NCBI GenBank assembly: GCA_964525935.1 | Contig: CAZGJZ010000001.1 | Coordinates: forward strand, 682,001-746,000 | Reading direction: 5' to 3' | Length of the DNA: 64,000 bases | Source of the DNA: UBA2377 sp964525935 | GTDB lineage: Bacteria > Verrucomicrobiota > Verrucomicrobiia > Opitutales > Opitutaceae | In this document: in pieces, positions 26,070 to 34,854 of the stretch | How positions within the stretch are numbered: the stretch's first letter is position 1 | Layout: the number at the start of each line of letters is the position of its first letter | Translations under genes and position numbers: made by a program | Notes under the pieces: model-generated | Told to the model about the DNA's origin: nothing | The model's database searches: none | Seen by the model: the letters and a program-made list of their open reading frames with translations, nothing else

Positions 26070-27602
26070 TTACTTAACGATTAGCGCCCGGTAGCGGGTG
26101 GAACGCCCTGAGCCGATCTTTTCGGCCAATCCCAGACGAACCAGCCCGGCAAAGTCTTTGCCTGCAATGGGCCGAGTGACGCCAAACTCCAATTCACTGC
26201 GCCGGCTAGTTAGCTCTTCACCGGCAGCCAAGAGCACGACCATTTGTTTCTGCCGCTCATTGAGCTGCGCCTCGATGGCCGGGGTGATCGGGCCGGTGGT
26301 GCCAGCGGGGACTTTGAGGCGGTCGTAGTTGCCGGCGGGGCCGGGGAGGGTGACGACGAAGAAGCCGTCTTCCTGTGTGAACTTGGGCAGCTCAAGGCCG
26401 TGGTTGAGCATGGCGTCCTGCATGCGGGCAAAACCGCTGCCACGCTGTTCCATGAGACCGAGGGTCGCCAGAGCCTGTGCGATAAGAGGGTTGCGGGAGC
26501 AGGGCCGGTAGCCGCCTTTGCGCAACTTGGCCAGGGTGAGGGGCTGCGGCGGATAGCCGGGGCTGGAGATCTCGACGCGATCGCTGAACACGCGGACGAA
26601 AATCTTGCGCGCGGCATCGTCGTAGCGGCGGTGGGCCACGGCGTTGACGAGAGCCTCGCGGAGCGCGGCGGAGGGATATTCGTCGAGGCGGAGGTTGTTC
26701 AGGCCGACGACGCGGCGAGGGTGGAAGGTGTGGCTGTCGATGAACTGCAGGACCTCGGCGAGCGCGTGGGGCAGTGCGGCGTTAATGGTGAGCTGGCCTT
26801 TGGGGCGGCCGCTGATTCGCGCATCGTCGTAGGCGTCGACCAGAATCTCGCACTGGGGATAACGGTTGGCCGGTTGCGGGGCGAACAGGAGGTAGGCGGC
26901 GGCGGTGACGCGATAGGCGTTGGAAGCGGGGTCGCGCACGGCGAGGCCTCGGGAGTGCAACGCGTCCCAATCGGAGCGCTTTTGGCCGGCGTCGGGCGTC
27001 TGGCGGTTGAAGTCGGCAATCAGCCCGGCATCGAGGTGATCCTCGGGGACATCGGCGAGGACGGCGGTCTCGAACGGCGAGGCGGCGTCGATGAGGTGCT
27101 CGCCTTCGTTGAGCTCGGCGGTGGTGGCCTTGATGTTGAACTCCTGGGCGAGGGTGCCGGCGAGGGCGCGGAGCACCTCGGGCTTCAGGTCCTCGCGGTC
27201 GTGAAAGCGCTTGTAGGTGTAGCCGTCGCGTTTCGTCTCGGCGATGAGAGCACGGACCTGTTCGGTGCGGGTGTGGTCGGCATCGGCCATGCCTTTGATG
27301 AAGATGAGGGTCGGCAGCTTGAGCTGCTGGGCGAGGCGGTATTCGTGGTGGGTGGCCGAGATGTCGCCATCGGGCTGGCCGTATTCATTGGCGAGCACGA
27401 GCACGTAGACGTGGCAGTTGCGCAGGGTGGTGAGATAGGGCTGGCGGGCGGGGTGCGGGGCGGGCGGCTCTTTCTCGAAGAGCACCGGCTCGCAATGCTG
27501 GAGCAAAAAAGGATCGGTCGTGATGAGACTGGCGACGGCGGCGCGCTCCAGCTCGAGCTCCTTCTGCACACTGCTGATGAAGATGCGGCGCTTGTCAGCC
27601 AT
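26070..27602 (-). CDS. DUF4062 plus RecG-like ATP-binding (HATPase_c_4) and winged-helix protein
   Basis: 510 residues. Residues 4-100 match DUF4062 ('RIFISSVQKELELERAAV ... VYVLVLANEYG'), a TIR-like flavodoxin-type fold common in defence and signalling proteins. The middle and C-terminal part is the HATPase-like domain seen in RecG-like/AlbA_2 proteins: 'EYPSAALREALVNAVAHRRYDDAARKIFVRVF', 'ISSPGYPPQPLT', 'RNPLIAQALATLGLMEQRGSGFARM'. A winged helix closes the protein (LTSRRSELEFGV). The same ATPase family is present as a broken gene just downstream. Its position beside the restriction and SIR2-HerA operon suggests a defence role; activity is not known. Confidence 0.85.
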   Translation of the reverse strand: MADKRRIFISSVQKELELERAAVASLITTDPFLLQHCEPVLFEKEPPAPHPARQPYLTTLRNCHVYVLVLANEYGQPDGDISATHHEYRLAQQLKLPTLIFIKGMADADHTRTEQVRALIAETKRDGYTYKRFHDREDLKPEVLRALAGTLAQEFNIKATTAELNEGEHLIDAASPFETAVLADVPEDHLDAGLIADFNRQTPDAGQKRSDWDALHSRGLAVRDPASNAYRVTAAAYLLFAPQPANRYPQCEILVDAYDDARISGRPKGQLTINAALPHALAEVLQFIDSHTFHPRRVVGLNNLRLDEYPSAALREALVNAVAHRRYDDAARKIFVRVFSDRVEISSPGYPPQPLTLAKLRKGGYRPCSRNPLIAQALATLGLMEQRGSGFARMQDAMLNHGLELPKFTQEDGFFVVTLPGPAGNYDRLKVPAGTTGPITPAIEAQLNERQKQMVVLLAAGEELTSRRSELEFGVTRPIAGKDFAGLVRLGLAEKIGSGRSTRYRALIVK

Positions 27603-27708
27603 GGCGACAGTTCAGAAGAGGCGCGCGGAACCGGCAAGCCCGCAGCAAGCGCGGGTCGAATAATTTCGAGTTGGCGCGGGTGAAATTGTCGGGCACTTCG
27701 GTGCGCAC

Positions 27709-28689
27709 ATGAACCCCGTGCGTTGTTTTGCCCTGTGTGTTGTTGCGTTGATCACTGGCGTCGCGGCCCAAGCGGCCGAGAGCTACACGGTCGCGGTCGT
27801 GCCGATGGGGACGACGCACCAATACTGGAAACTGATCCACGCCGGGGCGCTGAAGGCGCAGGCGGAGTTGCAGGCGGCCGGGACGCCGGTGGAGATCATC
27901 TGGAAGGGGCCGCTGCGCGAGGACGACCGCGACCAGCAGGTGCAGGTGGTGGAGAATTTCATGACGCGGCGCGTGAGCGGCATCGTGCTCGCGCCGTTGG
28001 ACGCGCGGGCGCTGGCGCGGCCGGTCGAGCAGGCCGTGGCGGCGGGCATCCCGGTGGTGATCGTGGACTCGCCGCTGCTGTCGAAGGCGCCGGTGAGCAC
28101 GATCGCGACGGACAACTACGTGGGCGGCCGGCTCGCGGGACGGCGGCTGGGCGAATTGCTCGGCGGCCAGGGCAAGGTGATTTTGCTGCGCGTGCAGGTG
28201 GGCGCGGCGAGTTCGGAGGAACGCGAGCGCGGCTTTCTGGAGGAGATCGCGGAGAAGTTTCCCGGCATCAAGGTGATCTCGTCGAACCAACACGGCGGAG
28301 CGACGCGCAACACGGCGATGGCAGCATCGCAGAATTTGCTAATGCGCTTCGGCCGCGAGGTGGACGGAATCTTTGCGCCCAACGAGTCGACGACCGCCGG
28401 CATGATGCTGGCGCTGAAAGACGCGGGGCTCGGCGGCGGCAAGGTGAAGCTCGTGGGTTTTGCGAACAGCCAGGTGTTCGTCGAGGCGCTCAAGGCCGGG
28501 GAGTTGCAAGGACTCGTGCTGCAGGACCCGGTGAAGATGGGCTACCTCGGTGTGAAGACCGTCGTGCAGGTGCTGCGCGGCGAAAAAGTGCCGGCGCTCG
28601 TCGATACGGGCGTAGTCGTGGCGACGGCGGAGAATCTCGGCGAGCCGGCGGTGGCGGGACTGATCGGCGAACCGAGCGGGAAGCCATAA
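27709..28689 (+). CDS. Periplasmic sugar-binding protein (ribose/LacI-type fold)
   Basis: 326 residues. Signal peptide (MNPVRCFALCVVALITGVAA, cleavage after AQA), then a Peripla_BP_4 fold: 'VAVVPMGTTHQYWKLIHAGALKAQAEL', 'VSGIVLAPLDARAL', 'IPVVIVDSPL', 'STIATDNYVGGRLAG' and 'DGIFAPNESTTAGMM'. These bind a monosaccharide or similar ligand in the cleft. No ABC permease or ATPase gene is adjacent, so it is an orphan that must pair with a distant transporter or act in sensing. Divergent from the DUF4062 gene across a 106-base spacer. Confidence 0.88.
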   Translation: MNPVRCFALCVVALITGVAAQAAESYTVAVVPMGTTHQYWKLIHAGALKAQAELQAAGTPVEIIWKGPLREDDRDQQVQVVENFMTRRVSGIVLAPLDARALARPVEQAVAAGIPVVIVDSPLLSKAPVSTIATDNYVGGRLAGRRLGELLGGQGKVILLRVQVGAASSEERERGFLEEIAEKFPGIKVISSNQHGGATRNTAMAASQNLLMRFGREVDGIFAPNESTTAGMMLALKDAGLGGGKVKLVGFANSQVFVEALKAGELQGLVLQDPVKMGYLGVKTVVQVLRGEKVPALVDTGVVVATAENLGEPAVAGLIGEPSGKP

Positions 28690-28699
28690 GCTTTACGTG

Positions 28700-28900
28700 G
28701 TAAGCTGTCAGACATCAGCGGTCAGCTTTCAGCTCGGAAATTGAGTCATTGGCCGCAAGAAAGCGCAGAAGGCGCAAAAAATGCCCGTAGCCACCCTCCG
28801 ACTTTTGCGCCTTTTGTGCCTCTTTGCGGCTATGCTCTGGAGCTGAGGCCGCACCAGTAGCCCCCTTAGCGCTGACAGCTGAATGCTGGTCGCTGCGTGC
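28700..28900. repeat. Nested inverted repeat (two palindrome classes)
   Basis: Outer TCAGC-type arms lie at about 28705-28733 and 28871-28900. Inside is a second imperfect pair, gccgcaagaaagcgcagaag at about 28752-28779 and its near complement ending in cctctttgcggc at about 28803-28830. The design, one palindrome inside another of a different class, matches the 14000-14186 element. Confidence 0.7.
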
Positions 28901-29889
28901 TATTTCGAAAACCCCTTCGGGTTTGCTTCGTGCCATTTCCACGCGGTGGCGACGATGGACTCGATGTCGTTGAATTCGATTTTCCAGTCGAGCTCGGTCT
29001 GAGCCTTGGTCGAGTCGGCATAGAGCGCGGGCGGATCGCCGGCGCGGCGGGGCGCGGTGGTGTAGGGGACTTTCTTGCCGGTCACTTTTTCCACGGCGCG
29101 GATGACTTCGAGGACGGATGTGGGCTTGCCGGTGCCGAGGTTGTAGAAGAGCTGGGTGCCGGGAACGGCGAGTTTGTCGAAGGCCGCGATGTGGGCGCGG
29201 CTGAGGTCGTCGACGTGGACGTAGTCGCGCAGGCAGGTGCCGTCGGGCGTCGGATAGTCGGTGCCGAAGACCTGGAGCGGCGGGCGGGCGCCGGTCGCGG
29301 CGTCGATTGCGAGGGGGATGAGGTGCGTCTCGGGGTCGTGGTGTTCGCCAATGGAGCCATCGGCCGCGGCGCCGGCGGCGTTGAAGTAGCGGAAGGCGGC
29401 GAAGCTGAGGCCGTAGGCGCGGGCGAAGGACTTGAGCGCGTTTTCCACGTCGAGCTTGGTTTGGCCGTAGGGGTTGATCGGCGCCTGCGGCATGGTTTCA
29501 ACGAGCGGCATTTTTTCCGGAATGCCGTAGGTCGCGCAGGTGGAGGAGAAGACGAACTTCTTCACCCCGGAGCCGAGCATGCAGCGCAGGAGGTGCAGCG
29601 GGGCGGCGACGTTGTTGAAGTAATACTTGAGCGGGTCGGTGACGCTCTCGCCCACGTAGGCGTAGGCGGCGAAGTGCATGACGAGCTCGATCGACTCCTT
29701 GCGGAGGATTTTGCCGACTTCCTTCTCGTTGCCCAAGTTGACCGGGTAGAAAGGGACCTCCTCGGGCACGGCCGCACGGTGGCCGAAGACCAGGTTGTCG
29801 AGCACGACCGGGTTATGGCCGGCGGCAAGCAGTTGGCGGACGCAGTGACTGCCGATGTAACCGGCACCTCCGACGACGAGAACGTTCAT
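28900..29889 (-). CDS. galE: UDP-glucose 4-epimerase
   Basis: 329 residues, extended short-chain dehydrogenase. Gly-rich NAD site 'VVGGAGYIGSHCVRQLL' at the N-terminus, 'HFAAYAYVGES', the Ser/Thr of 'VFSSTCATYG' and the catalytic Tyr-x3-Lys in 'NPYGQTKLDVE'. 'FRYFNAAGA', 'GTCLRDYVHVDDL' and 'YNLGTGKPTSVLEV' are typical of GalE. It interconverts UDP-glucose and UDP-galactose for surface glycans and galactose use. Divergent from the ketosynthase gene of the lipid locus, sharing a 60-base spacer that must hold both promoters. Confidence 0.93.
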   Translation of the reverse strand: MNVLVVGGAGYIGSHCVRQLLAAGHNPVVLDNLVFGHRAAVPEEVPFYPVNLGNEKEVGKILRKESIELVMHFAAYAYVGESVTDPLKYYFNNVAAPLHLLRCMLGSGVKKFVFSSTCATYGIPEKMPLVETMPQAPINPYGQTKLDVENALKSFARAYGLSFAAFRYFNAAGAAADGSIGEHHDPETHLIPLAIDAATGARPPLQVFGTDYPTPDGTCLRDYVHVDDLSRAHIAAFDKLAVPGTQLFYNLGTGKPTSVLEVIRAVEKVTGKKVPYTTAPRRAGDPPALYADSTKAQTELDWKIEFNDIESIVATAWKWHEANPKGFSK

Positions 29890-29949
29890 TGTGAGACGTT
29901 GTATTGCTTTCGAGCGGGGGATGGCTAGCGATTTTCACCTTATACTTTG

Positions 29950-31188
29950 ATGAAGCCTTCCCGCATTGTGATCACTGGAGTCGGTTTGACGGCCCCCAAC
30001 GGCAATACGCTGGCGGAATTCCGCGCCAACCTGCTGGCGGGCGTCGGCGGCGTCGAGCGGATGGAGATCCGCTACATGGGCCAGCAACTGGCCGGCGTCT
30101 GCCACTACGACCCGCTGAAATACCAGAAAAAGAAGGAAGTGCGCGTCGGCACGCGGGCCGGGTCGATCTCGATCTATTGCGCGCGTGAGGCGGTGGCCGA
30201 CAGCGGCGTGGCGTGGGACGCGATGCCGAAGGATCGTGTGGGCATCTACATCGGCTGCACGGAGCACGGCAACGTCGAGACCGAGAACGAGATTTATAAC
30301 ATCTCGAAATTTAACTACGACACGAAGTTCTGGTCGCATTACCACAATCCCCGCACCGTCGCCAACAACCCGGCGGGCGAGGCCTCGCTGAACCTCGGCG
30401 TGACCGGACCGGCCTACACGATCGGCGCGGCCTGTGCGGCGGGCAACATGGGGCTCATCCACGCCACGCAGATGCTGCGGCTGGGCGAAGTGGATTTTGC
30501 GATCTGCGGCGGCGTCAGCGAAAGCATCCACACCTTTGGCATTTTCGCGGGTTTCAAGAGCCAGAACGCGCTCGCGACCCATGCCGATCCGCTGAAGGCG
30601 AGCCGGCCGTTCGACAAGGCGCGCAACGGCATCGTGATCTCCGAAGGCGGCGCGCTCTACACGCTCGAGCGGCTCGAGGACGCGCAGGCGCGCGGAGCGA
30701 AAATTTACGCCGAGATCGCCGGCTATCACGTGAACAGCGATGCCAGTGACTACGTGCTGCCCAACCCCACGCGTCAGGCCGAGTGCATCCGCTCGGCGCT
30801 AGCGCGGGCGGAGTTGAAGGCGGCGGACATCCATATCGTGAACACGCACGCGACGGCGACGCCGTTGGGTGACATCCAGGAGTGCGAGGCGATCCGCGCA
30901 GTGTTTGGCGAAGGCTGTCCCGAGACGTCGATCAACAACACGAAGAGCTTCATCGGTCACGCGATGGGCGCGGCGGGCGCATTGGAGCTGGCGGGCAACC
31001 TGCCGTCGTTCGACGACCTGACCGTGCACCCGACGATCAACGTCGACGACCTCGACCCGCAGTGCGCGCTGCCCGGGCTGGTATTGAACCAGCCGAAGCG
31101 GGTGGCGAAAGTGGATACAATCCTCAATAACTCGTTCGGTATGTTGGGGATAAATTCCACATTGATTGTTAAGCGTTTTGTCTCCTGA
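29950..31188 (+). CDS. FabF-type beta-ketoacyl-ACP synthase (lipid locus)
   Basis: 412 residues, KAS I/II thiolase fold. The full Cys-His-His set with Lys is present: Cys162 (IGAACAAGN), His300 (NTHATATPLGD), Lys332 and His337 (NNTKSFIGHAMGAAGALE). The Cys pocket 'AACAAG' differs from the ACATS of ordinary FabF, so substrate choice may be specialised. It elongates acyl-ACP with malonyl-ACP. Its neighbour is a private acyl carrier protein, and no fabG or fabD lies next to it. The ATG is used; a TTG codon sits directly before it. First gene of the lipid/olefin locus. Confidence 0.92.
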   Translation: MKPSRIVITGVGLTAPNGNTLAEFRANLLAGVGGVERMEIRYMGQQLAGVCHYDPLKYQKKKEVRVGTRAGSISIYCAREAVADSGVAWDAMPKDRVGIYIGCTEHGNVETENEIYNISKFNYDTKFWSHYHNPRTVANNPAGEASLNLGVTGPAYTIGAACAAGNMGLIHATQMLRLGEVDFAICGGVSESIHTFGIFAGFKSQNALATHADPLKASRPFDKARNGIVISEGGALYTLERLEDAQARGAKIYAEIAGYHVNSDASDYVLPNPTRQAECIRSALARAELKAADIHIVNTHATATPLGDIQECEAIRAVFGEGCPETSINNTKSFIGHAMGAAGALELAGNLPSFDDLTVHPTINVDDLDPQCALPGLVLNQPKRVAKVDTILNNSFGMLGINSTLIVKRFVS

Positions 31189-31207
31189 TTACCGCGCTTT
31201 ACCGAAT

Positions 31208-31465
31208 ATGACCAAAGACGAATGCAAACAGGTGGTGCTCGATATCATCGCGGACATCGCGCCCGATGAGGACTTGAGCAACGTCAAAGCCGACGTGCGC
31301 CTGCGCGACCAGCTTCAGCTCGATAGCATGGACTTCCTCGACATCGTCATGGAGCTCCGCAAACGCCACAACATCGAGGTGCCGGAAGCCGACTACATGC
31401 AGCTCGCCTCGCTGGATAGCAGCGCCGAATACCTGGTGCCGAAGTTCAACGCGCTGGGGAAGTGA
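31208..31465 (+). CDS. Dedicated acyl carrier protein
   Basis: 85 residues, four-helix ACP fold with the phosphopantetheine site in 'LDSMDFLDIVMEL' (Ser40). The motif is LDSM rather than the DSL of AcpP, and it continues 'RKRHNIEVPEADYMQLASL', as in ACPs of specialised fatty-acid or aryl-polyene-type systems. It lies 19 bases after the ketosynthase gene and is surely co-transcribed. It probably carries the growing chain for the enzymes of this locus. Confidence 0.93.
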   Translation: MTKDECKQVVLDIIADIAPDEDLSNVKADVRLRDQLQLDSMDFLDIVMELRKRHNIEVPEADYMQLASLDSSAEYLVPKFNALGK

Positions 31466-31604
31466 TTAGGCCGGGAAGCGCGGGTGGCCCGCCCGCATGC
31501 GATTCGGAATTAAGGTGGAACCCGGGAAAGCAGGAATCCGAGCTGGCGAACCGATGGCGGATTCTGGATCGTCCCGGTTTTCCTGATTTCCACATTTAGC
31601 CGCC

Positions 31605-33050
31605 GTGAATTCCTCCTCCCACTACGACGTCGCCATCATTGGCGCGGGCATGTCGGGCCTCGCAGCCGGCATCCGGCTGGCGCATTTCGGGAAGAAGGTC
31701 TGCATTTTTGAACGGCACAACGCCGTCGGCGGATTGAACAGTTTTTACAGCCTCGCCGGGCGGAAATACGACGTGGGGCTCCACGCGATGACCAACTACG
31801 TGCGGCCCGGCGTGAAAGGCACGCCGCTCACCAAGCTGCTGCGCCAGCTGCGGATCGACCGCGAGGAGTTTGCGCTGTGCGAACAGAAGCAGAGCCGCAT
31901 CGCCTTTGGTCCGCGCGGCGAGACGAGCCTGCGGTTCACGAATGATTTTGCGGTTTTTGAGAGCGAAGTGGCAGCGAAGTTTCCGGCGCAGGCGGATGGC
32001 TTTCGCGCGCTGGTGCAGGTGATCCGCGCGTATGACGACGTGTCGCTTGGCGCAAAACCGGAGTCGGCGCGCGCCGTGCTGCGGCGGCACATCACCGATC
32101 CGCTGCTGGAGGACATGCTGTTTTGTCCCGTGATGTATTACGGCAGCGCGCAGGAGCGGGACATGGAGTTCGGGCAGTTTGTGATCATGTTCAAGGCGCT
32201 CTTCCTCGAAGGCTTTGCCCGTCCGCTCGACGGCGTGCGGGTGATCCTCCGCGTGCTGCAGGAAAAATACCGGCAGGCCGGCGGCGAGCGACGGATGAAG
32301 TGCGGCGTGCAACGCGTGGTCTGCCGGCAGGGCCGGGCGGACACACTGGTGCTCGACAACGGGGAGGAAATCACCGCCACACACGTGCTCTCATCGATCG
32401 GTGCGCCGGAGACTTTTGCGCTATGCCAGTCGGAGCACACGGGCGCGCAGGTAGCGGCGCCGAAACACCGGCCCGGCGGACATTCCTTCATCGAAACGAT
32501 CACCGTGCTCAATCGCCAGCCGGCGGAACTGGGGTGGGGCGACGACACGATCGTGTTTTTCAATGACTCGCCCGTCTTTGAGTATGCGTGCCCGGCGGCG
32601 CAGGTGGATCCGCGCAGCGGCGTGATCTGCATTCCCAATAATTTCAACTATGGGGCAGGGCAGGCGCTGGCCGAGGGATTCTTCCGTGTCACTTGCCTGG
32701 CGAATCCGCAGAAGTGGACCGGCCTGCCGGAAGAGGTCTACCAAGCGGACAAGCAGCGTTGGTTCGCCGACGTGCAGCGCAGCGCACGGCGGTTTTTACC
32801 CGCGGTGGCTGACAACGACCTGGCCACCGCGATCGTGGCGACGGATATGTTCACGCCGCGCACGATCACGAAATTCACCGGGCACGTGAACGGCGCGATT
32901 TACGGCGCGCCGGACAAGATCCGCGATGGCCGCACGCCGCTGGCCAACCTCTACATTTGCGGCACGGACCAGGGTTTTCTCGGCATCGTCGGCGCCATGT
33001 TGAGCGGCATCTCGATGGCGAATTACCACATTCTGCAGGCGAAGCAGTAA
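31605..33050 (+). CDS. CrtI/phytoene-desaturase-like FAD oxidoreductase 1
   Basis: 481 residues. N-terminal dinucleotide-binding motif 'DVAIIGAGMSGLAAGIRLAHFGKKVCIFERHNAVGG', then 'YDVGLHAMTNYV'. The C-terminal FAD-closing motif is 'NLYICGTDQGFLGIVGAMLSGISMANYHIL'. This is the CrtI/RetSat/CrtISO superfamily (desaturases, saturases and isomerases of polyenes). Start is GTG; no ATG fits better without losing the Rossmann strand. With a second member at 34855-36333 it implies two separate flavin steps on the ACP-bound or free chain. Carotenoid genes (CrtB, CrtE) are absent, so ordinary carotenoid synthesis is unlikely. Confidence 0.88.
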   Translation: MNSSSHYDVAIIGAGMSGLAAGIRLAHFGKKVCIFERHNAVGGLNSFYSLAGRKYDVGLHAMTNYVRPGVKGTPLTKLLRQLRIDREEFALCEQKQSRIAFGPRGETSLRFTNDFAVFESEVAAKFPAQADGFRALVQVIRAYDDVSLGAKPESARAVLRRHITDPLLEDMLFCPVMYYGSAQERDMEFGQFVIMFKALFLEGFARPLDGVRVILRVLQEKYRQAGGERRMKCGVQRVVCRQGRADTLVLDNGEEITATHVLSSIGAPETFALCQSEHTGAQVAAPKHRPGGHSFIETITVLNRQPAELGWGDDTIVFFNDSPVFEYACPAAQVDPRSGVICIPNNFNYGAGQALAEGFFRVTCLANPQKWTGLPEEVYQADKQRWFADVQRSARRFLPAVADNDLATAIVATDMFTPRTITKFTGHVNGAIYGAPDKIRDGRTPLANLYICGTDQGFLGIVGAMLSGISMANYHILQAKQ

Positions 33051-33057
33051 GCGGGTT

Positions 33058-33076
33058 GCCCGGCCAGCGGCCGGGC
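33058..33076. terminator. Hairpin between convergent genes, candidate bidirectional terminator
   Basis: A perfect 8-bp stem (gcccggcc/ggccgggc) with a 3-base loop sits exactly between the stop of the flavoenzyme gene and the stop of the convergent gene. No long T-run follows (aattt on one side), so intrinsic termination is not certain. A short GC-rich palindrome of repeat origin is the alternative. Confidence 0.5.
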
Positions 33077-33928
33077 CTACAATTTACCCTCTGGCGCTGC
33101 TTCGGCCGCGACCCGGTCGTGGCAATGCGGGCATGATTTGTCCGGCACGTAGCGCGGGTCCTGCTGCTCCTCGAGCTTGAGCGGCATCTGGCAGGCGAAA
33201 CACATCACGGACTCGGTTTCGCGCAGGGCCGGATCGACGCCGACGCGTTTGTCGAAGACAAAGCACTCGCCGTCGTAGTGGGCACCGCCGCACTCCTCGA
33301 AATACTTCAGGATGCCGCCTTCCAACTGGAGCACATTTTGAAATCCGGCTCGCTCCATGAACGGTCCGGCCTTTTCACAACGAATGCCACCCGTGCAGAA
33401 CATGACGACCGGCTGGGTTTTCAGGGTTTCGGGCAGACGGGCCACGGCGTCAGGGAAGTCACGGAAGTTTTCGATGCCCGCCGGCACCGCGCCACGGAAT
33501 GTGCCCATGCGCACTTCGTAATCGTTGCGGGTATCGAGCAGCGTGATCGGGCGGCCTTCATCGAGCCACTGCCGGAGGGTGCGGGCAGGGAGCTTGGCGG
33601 TGGGCTTGCGGGCGGGATCGATGCCCTCGACGCCAAAGGCGATGATCTCCTTTTTGATTTTCACCAGCATCCGGTTGAACGGTTGCTCCGCGCTGAGACT
33701 TTCCTTCGGCGTGAGGCCCTCGAGTCCGGAAACCGCCTGGAGCGCGGCGAGCAACGAGTCGGCGGCGGCGCGAGTGCCGGCGACGAAGAGATTGATGCCC
33801 TCGGGGCTGAGTAAAATCGTGCCTTTGAGCCCCGCGGCCGTCGTCAACGCCAGCAGTCTCTCACGCAGTGCCGGAAGGTCGGCGAGTGGCGTGAATTTGT
33901 AGACGGAGAGGTTGACGAAATCGGGCAT
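33077..33928 (-). CDS. trhO: tRNA uridine-34 hydroxylase, rhodanese family (TrhO/YceA)
   Basis: About 283 residues from the ATG at MPDFVNLSV. Acylphosphatase-like N-terminal domain ('FVNLSVYKFTPLADLPALRERLL', 'GTILLSPEGINLFVAG'), then a rhodanese domain ('LLDTRNDYEVRMGTFRGA') with the catalytic Cys in 'VVMFCTGGIRCEKAGPFM', and a C-terminal Cys-rich zinc-like part ('CFACQMPL', 'CPHCHD'). The family forms 5-hydroxyuridine at tRNA wobble uridines using O2. It is transcribed against the lipid genes and splits their row into two parts; no functional link is apparent. A much longer in-frame extension upstream is rejected. Confidence 0.9.
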   Translation of the reverse strand: MPDFVNLSVYKFTPLADLPALRERLLALTTAAGLKGTILLSPEGINLFVAGTRAAADSLLAALQAVSGLEGLTPKESLSAEQPFNRMLVKIKKEIIAFGVEGIDPARKPTAKLPARTLRQWLDEGRPITLLDTRNDYEVRMGTFRGAVPAGIENFRDFPDAVARLPETLKTQPVVMFCTGGIRCEKAGPFMERAGFQNVLQLEGGILKYFEECGGAHYDGECFVFDKRVGVDPALRETESVMCFACQMPLKLEEQQDPRYVPDKSCPHCHDRVAAEAAPEGKL

Positions 33929-33950
33929 GAGATCGGCGCGGAATTTCCTC

Positions 33951-34041
33951 CCACGAAGTGCGCGAAGCTCACGAAGCGCAAGCCATAGGAATGTTCGCAT
34001 CGGCATCATGCCAGTCTTCGTGATCTTTGGGTCCTTCGTGG
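33951..34041. repeat. Inverted repeat of the 'CCACGAAG' class
   Basis: Arms ccacgaagtgcgcgaagctc (from 33951) and the approximate complement ending in gtccttcgtgg (to 34041) match at about 19 of 26 positions. It fills the gap between the divergent trhO and methyltransferase genes. Compare 8941-9088 and 40007-40075. Confidence 0.6.
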
Positions 34042-34093
34042 TGCAAAGCAGAAGCCCCTTGCTTATGCGCCATAATCGCACGCTCCTGAAGCC

Positions 34094-34792
34094 ATGAAGC
34101 CGCATATCAAACTCGCTGAAACCACCACGCCCGATGGCGGACGGCTCACGCTCCACGTGCACGATGGCAATTTCAGCCTGCGTGTGAACAGCAAGGAGCT
34201 GATGCACTCGGCCGCGAGCGCCTCGGAAATGCAACTCGGCCAGCTCGCCGCGGAACGCATTTCCGGACACAAAAAGGCCAGCGTGCTCATCGGCGGCCTT
34301 GGTTTGGGCTTCACGTTGAAGAGCGTGCTGGATGGCGCCGGACCGAACGTAAAGGTGTGCGTGGCCGAGCTGATTCCCGAGGTGGTGGAGTGGAACCGCA
34401 CGCATCTCGCCGGGCTGAACGGCGCATTACTGGCCGACCCGCGGGTGAAGATTCTGACTGAAAACGTAAACGCGACTCTCGGCCGGGCCACGGCAGCGCC
34501 CTACGACGTCATCCTGCTCGATATCGACAACGGTCCCTCGGCGATGGTGCAGGCCGGCAATGCGCGGCTCTACGACAAGAAAGGGATCCTGCGAATCGCC
34601 AGCGCGCTCAAACCCGGCGGTCGCGCCGCGATCTGGTCGGCGAAGCCCGACCCATCGTTTGCCGACCGGCTGACCTCGGCCGGACTGACGGTCGAGGCGG
34701 TTTCAGCGAAACTTTACGCCACGGCCAAGCGCGCGACTTACACGATCTACGTCGCCGACAAGATCGTCACCGAAACGCCTGCGGCCGTCTGA
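34094..34792 (+). CDS. Spermidine-synthase-like SAM-dependent methyltransferase-fold protein
   Basis: 232 residues. SAM or decarboxy-SAM site 'ASVLIGGLGLGFTLKSVLDG', acidic 'CVAELIPEVVEWNR', 'DPRVKILTENVNATL' and 'YDVILLDIDNGPS', the layout of the spermidine-synthase-like branch of class I methyltransferases. Whether it transfers methyl or aminopropyl groups cannot be told. It opens the second part of the lipid locus on the plus strand, 62 bases before the second flavoenzyme, and may modify the lipid or simply be a neighbour. Confidence 0.8.
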   Translation: MKPHIKLAETTTPDGGRLTLHVHDGNFSLRVNSKELMHSAASASEMQLGQLAAERISGHKKASVLIGGLGLGFTLKSVLDGAGPNVKVCVAELIPEVVEWNRTHLAGLNGALLADPRVKILTENVNATLGRATAAPYDVILLDIDNGPSAMVQAGNARLYDKKGILRIASALKPGGRAAIWSAKPDPSFADRLTSAGLTVEAVSAKLYATAKRATYTIYVADKIVTETPAAV

Positions 34793-34854
34793 GGGGCACG
34801 CCGTAAAAGCCCCTTGCCAGTGGGTGCCGTCGTTTGCTTCGCTCTTCCCTTCAC

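Noticed and set aside
26244..27683. A 479-codon plus-strand frame opposite the DUF4062-ATPase
   Set aside because: Antisense shadow; the minus-strand gene has recognisable domains.
33929..34405. Long N-terminal extension of the rhodanese gene
   Set aside because: The extension crosses the intergenic inverted repeat and overlaps the divergent methyltransferase gene; the family N-terminus begins at MPDFVNLSV.
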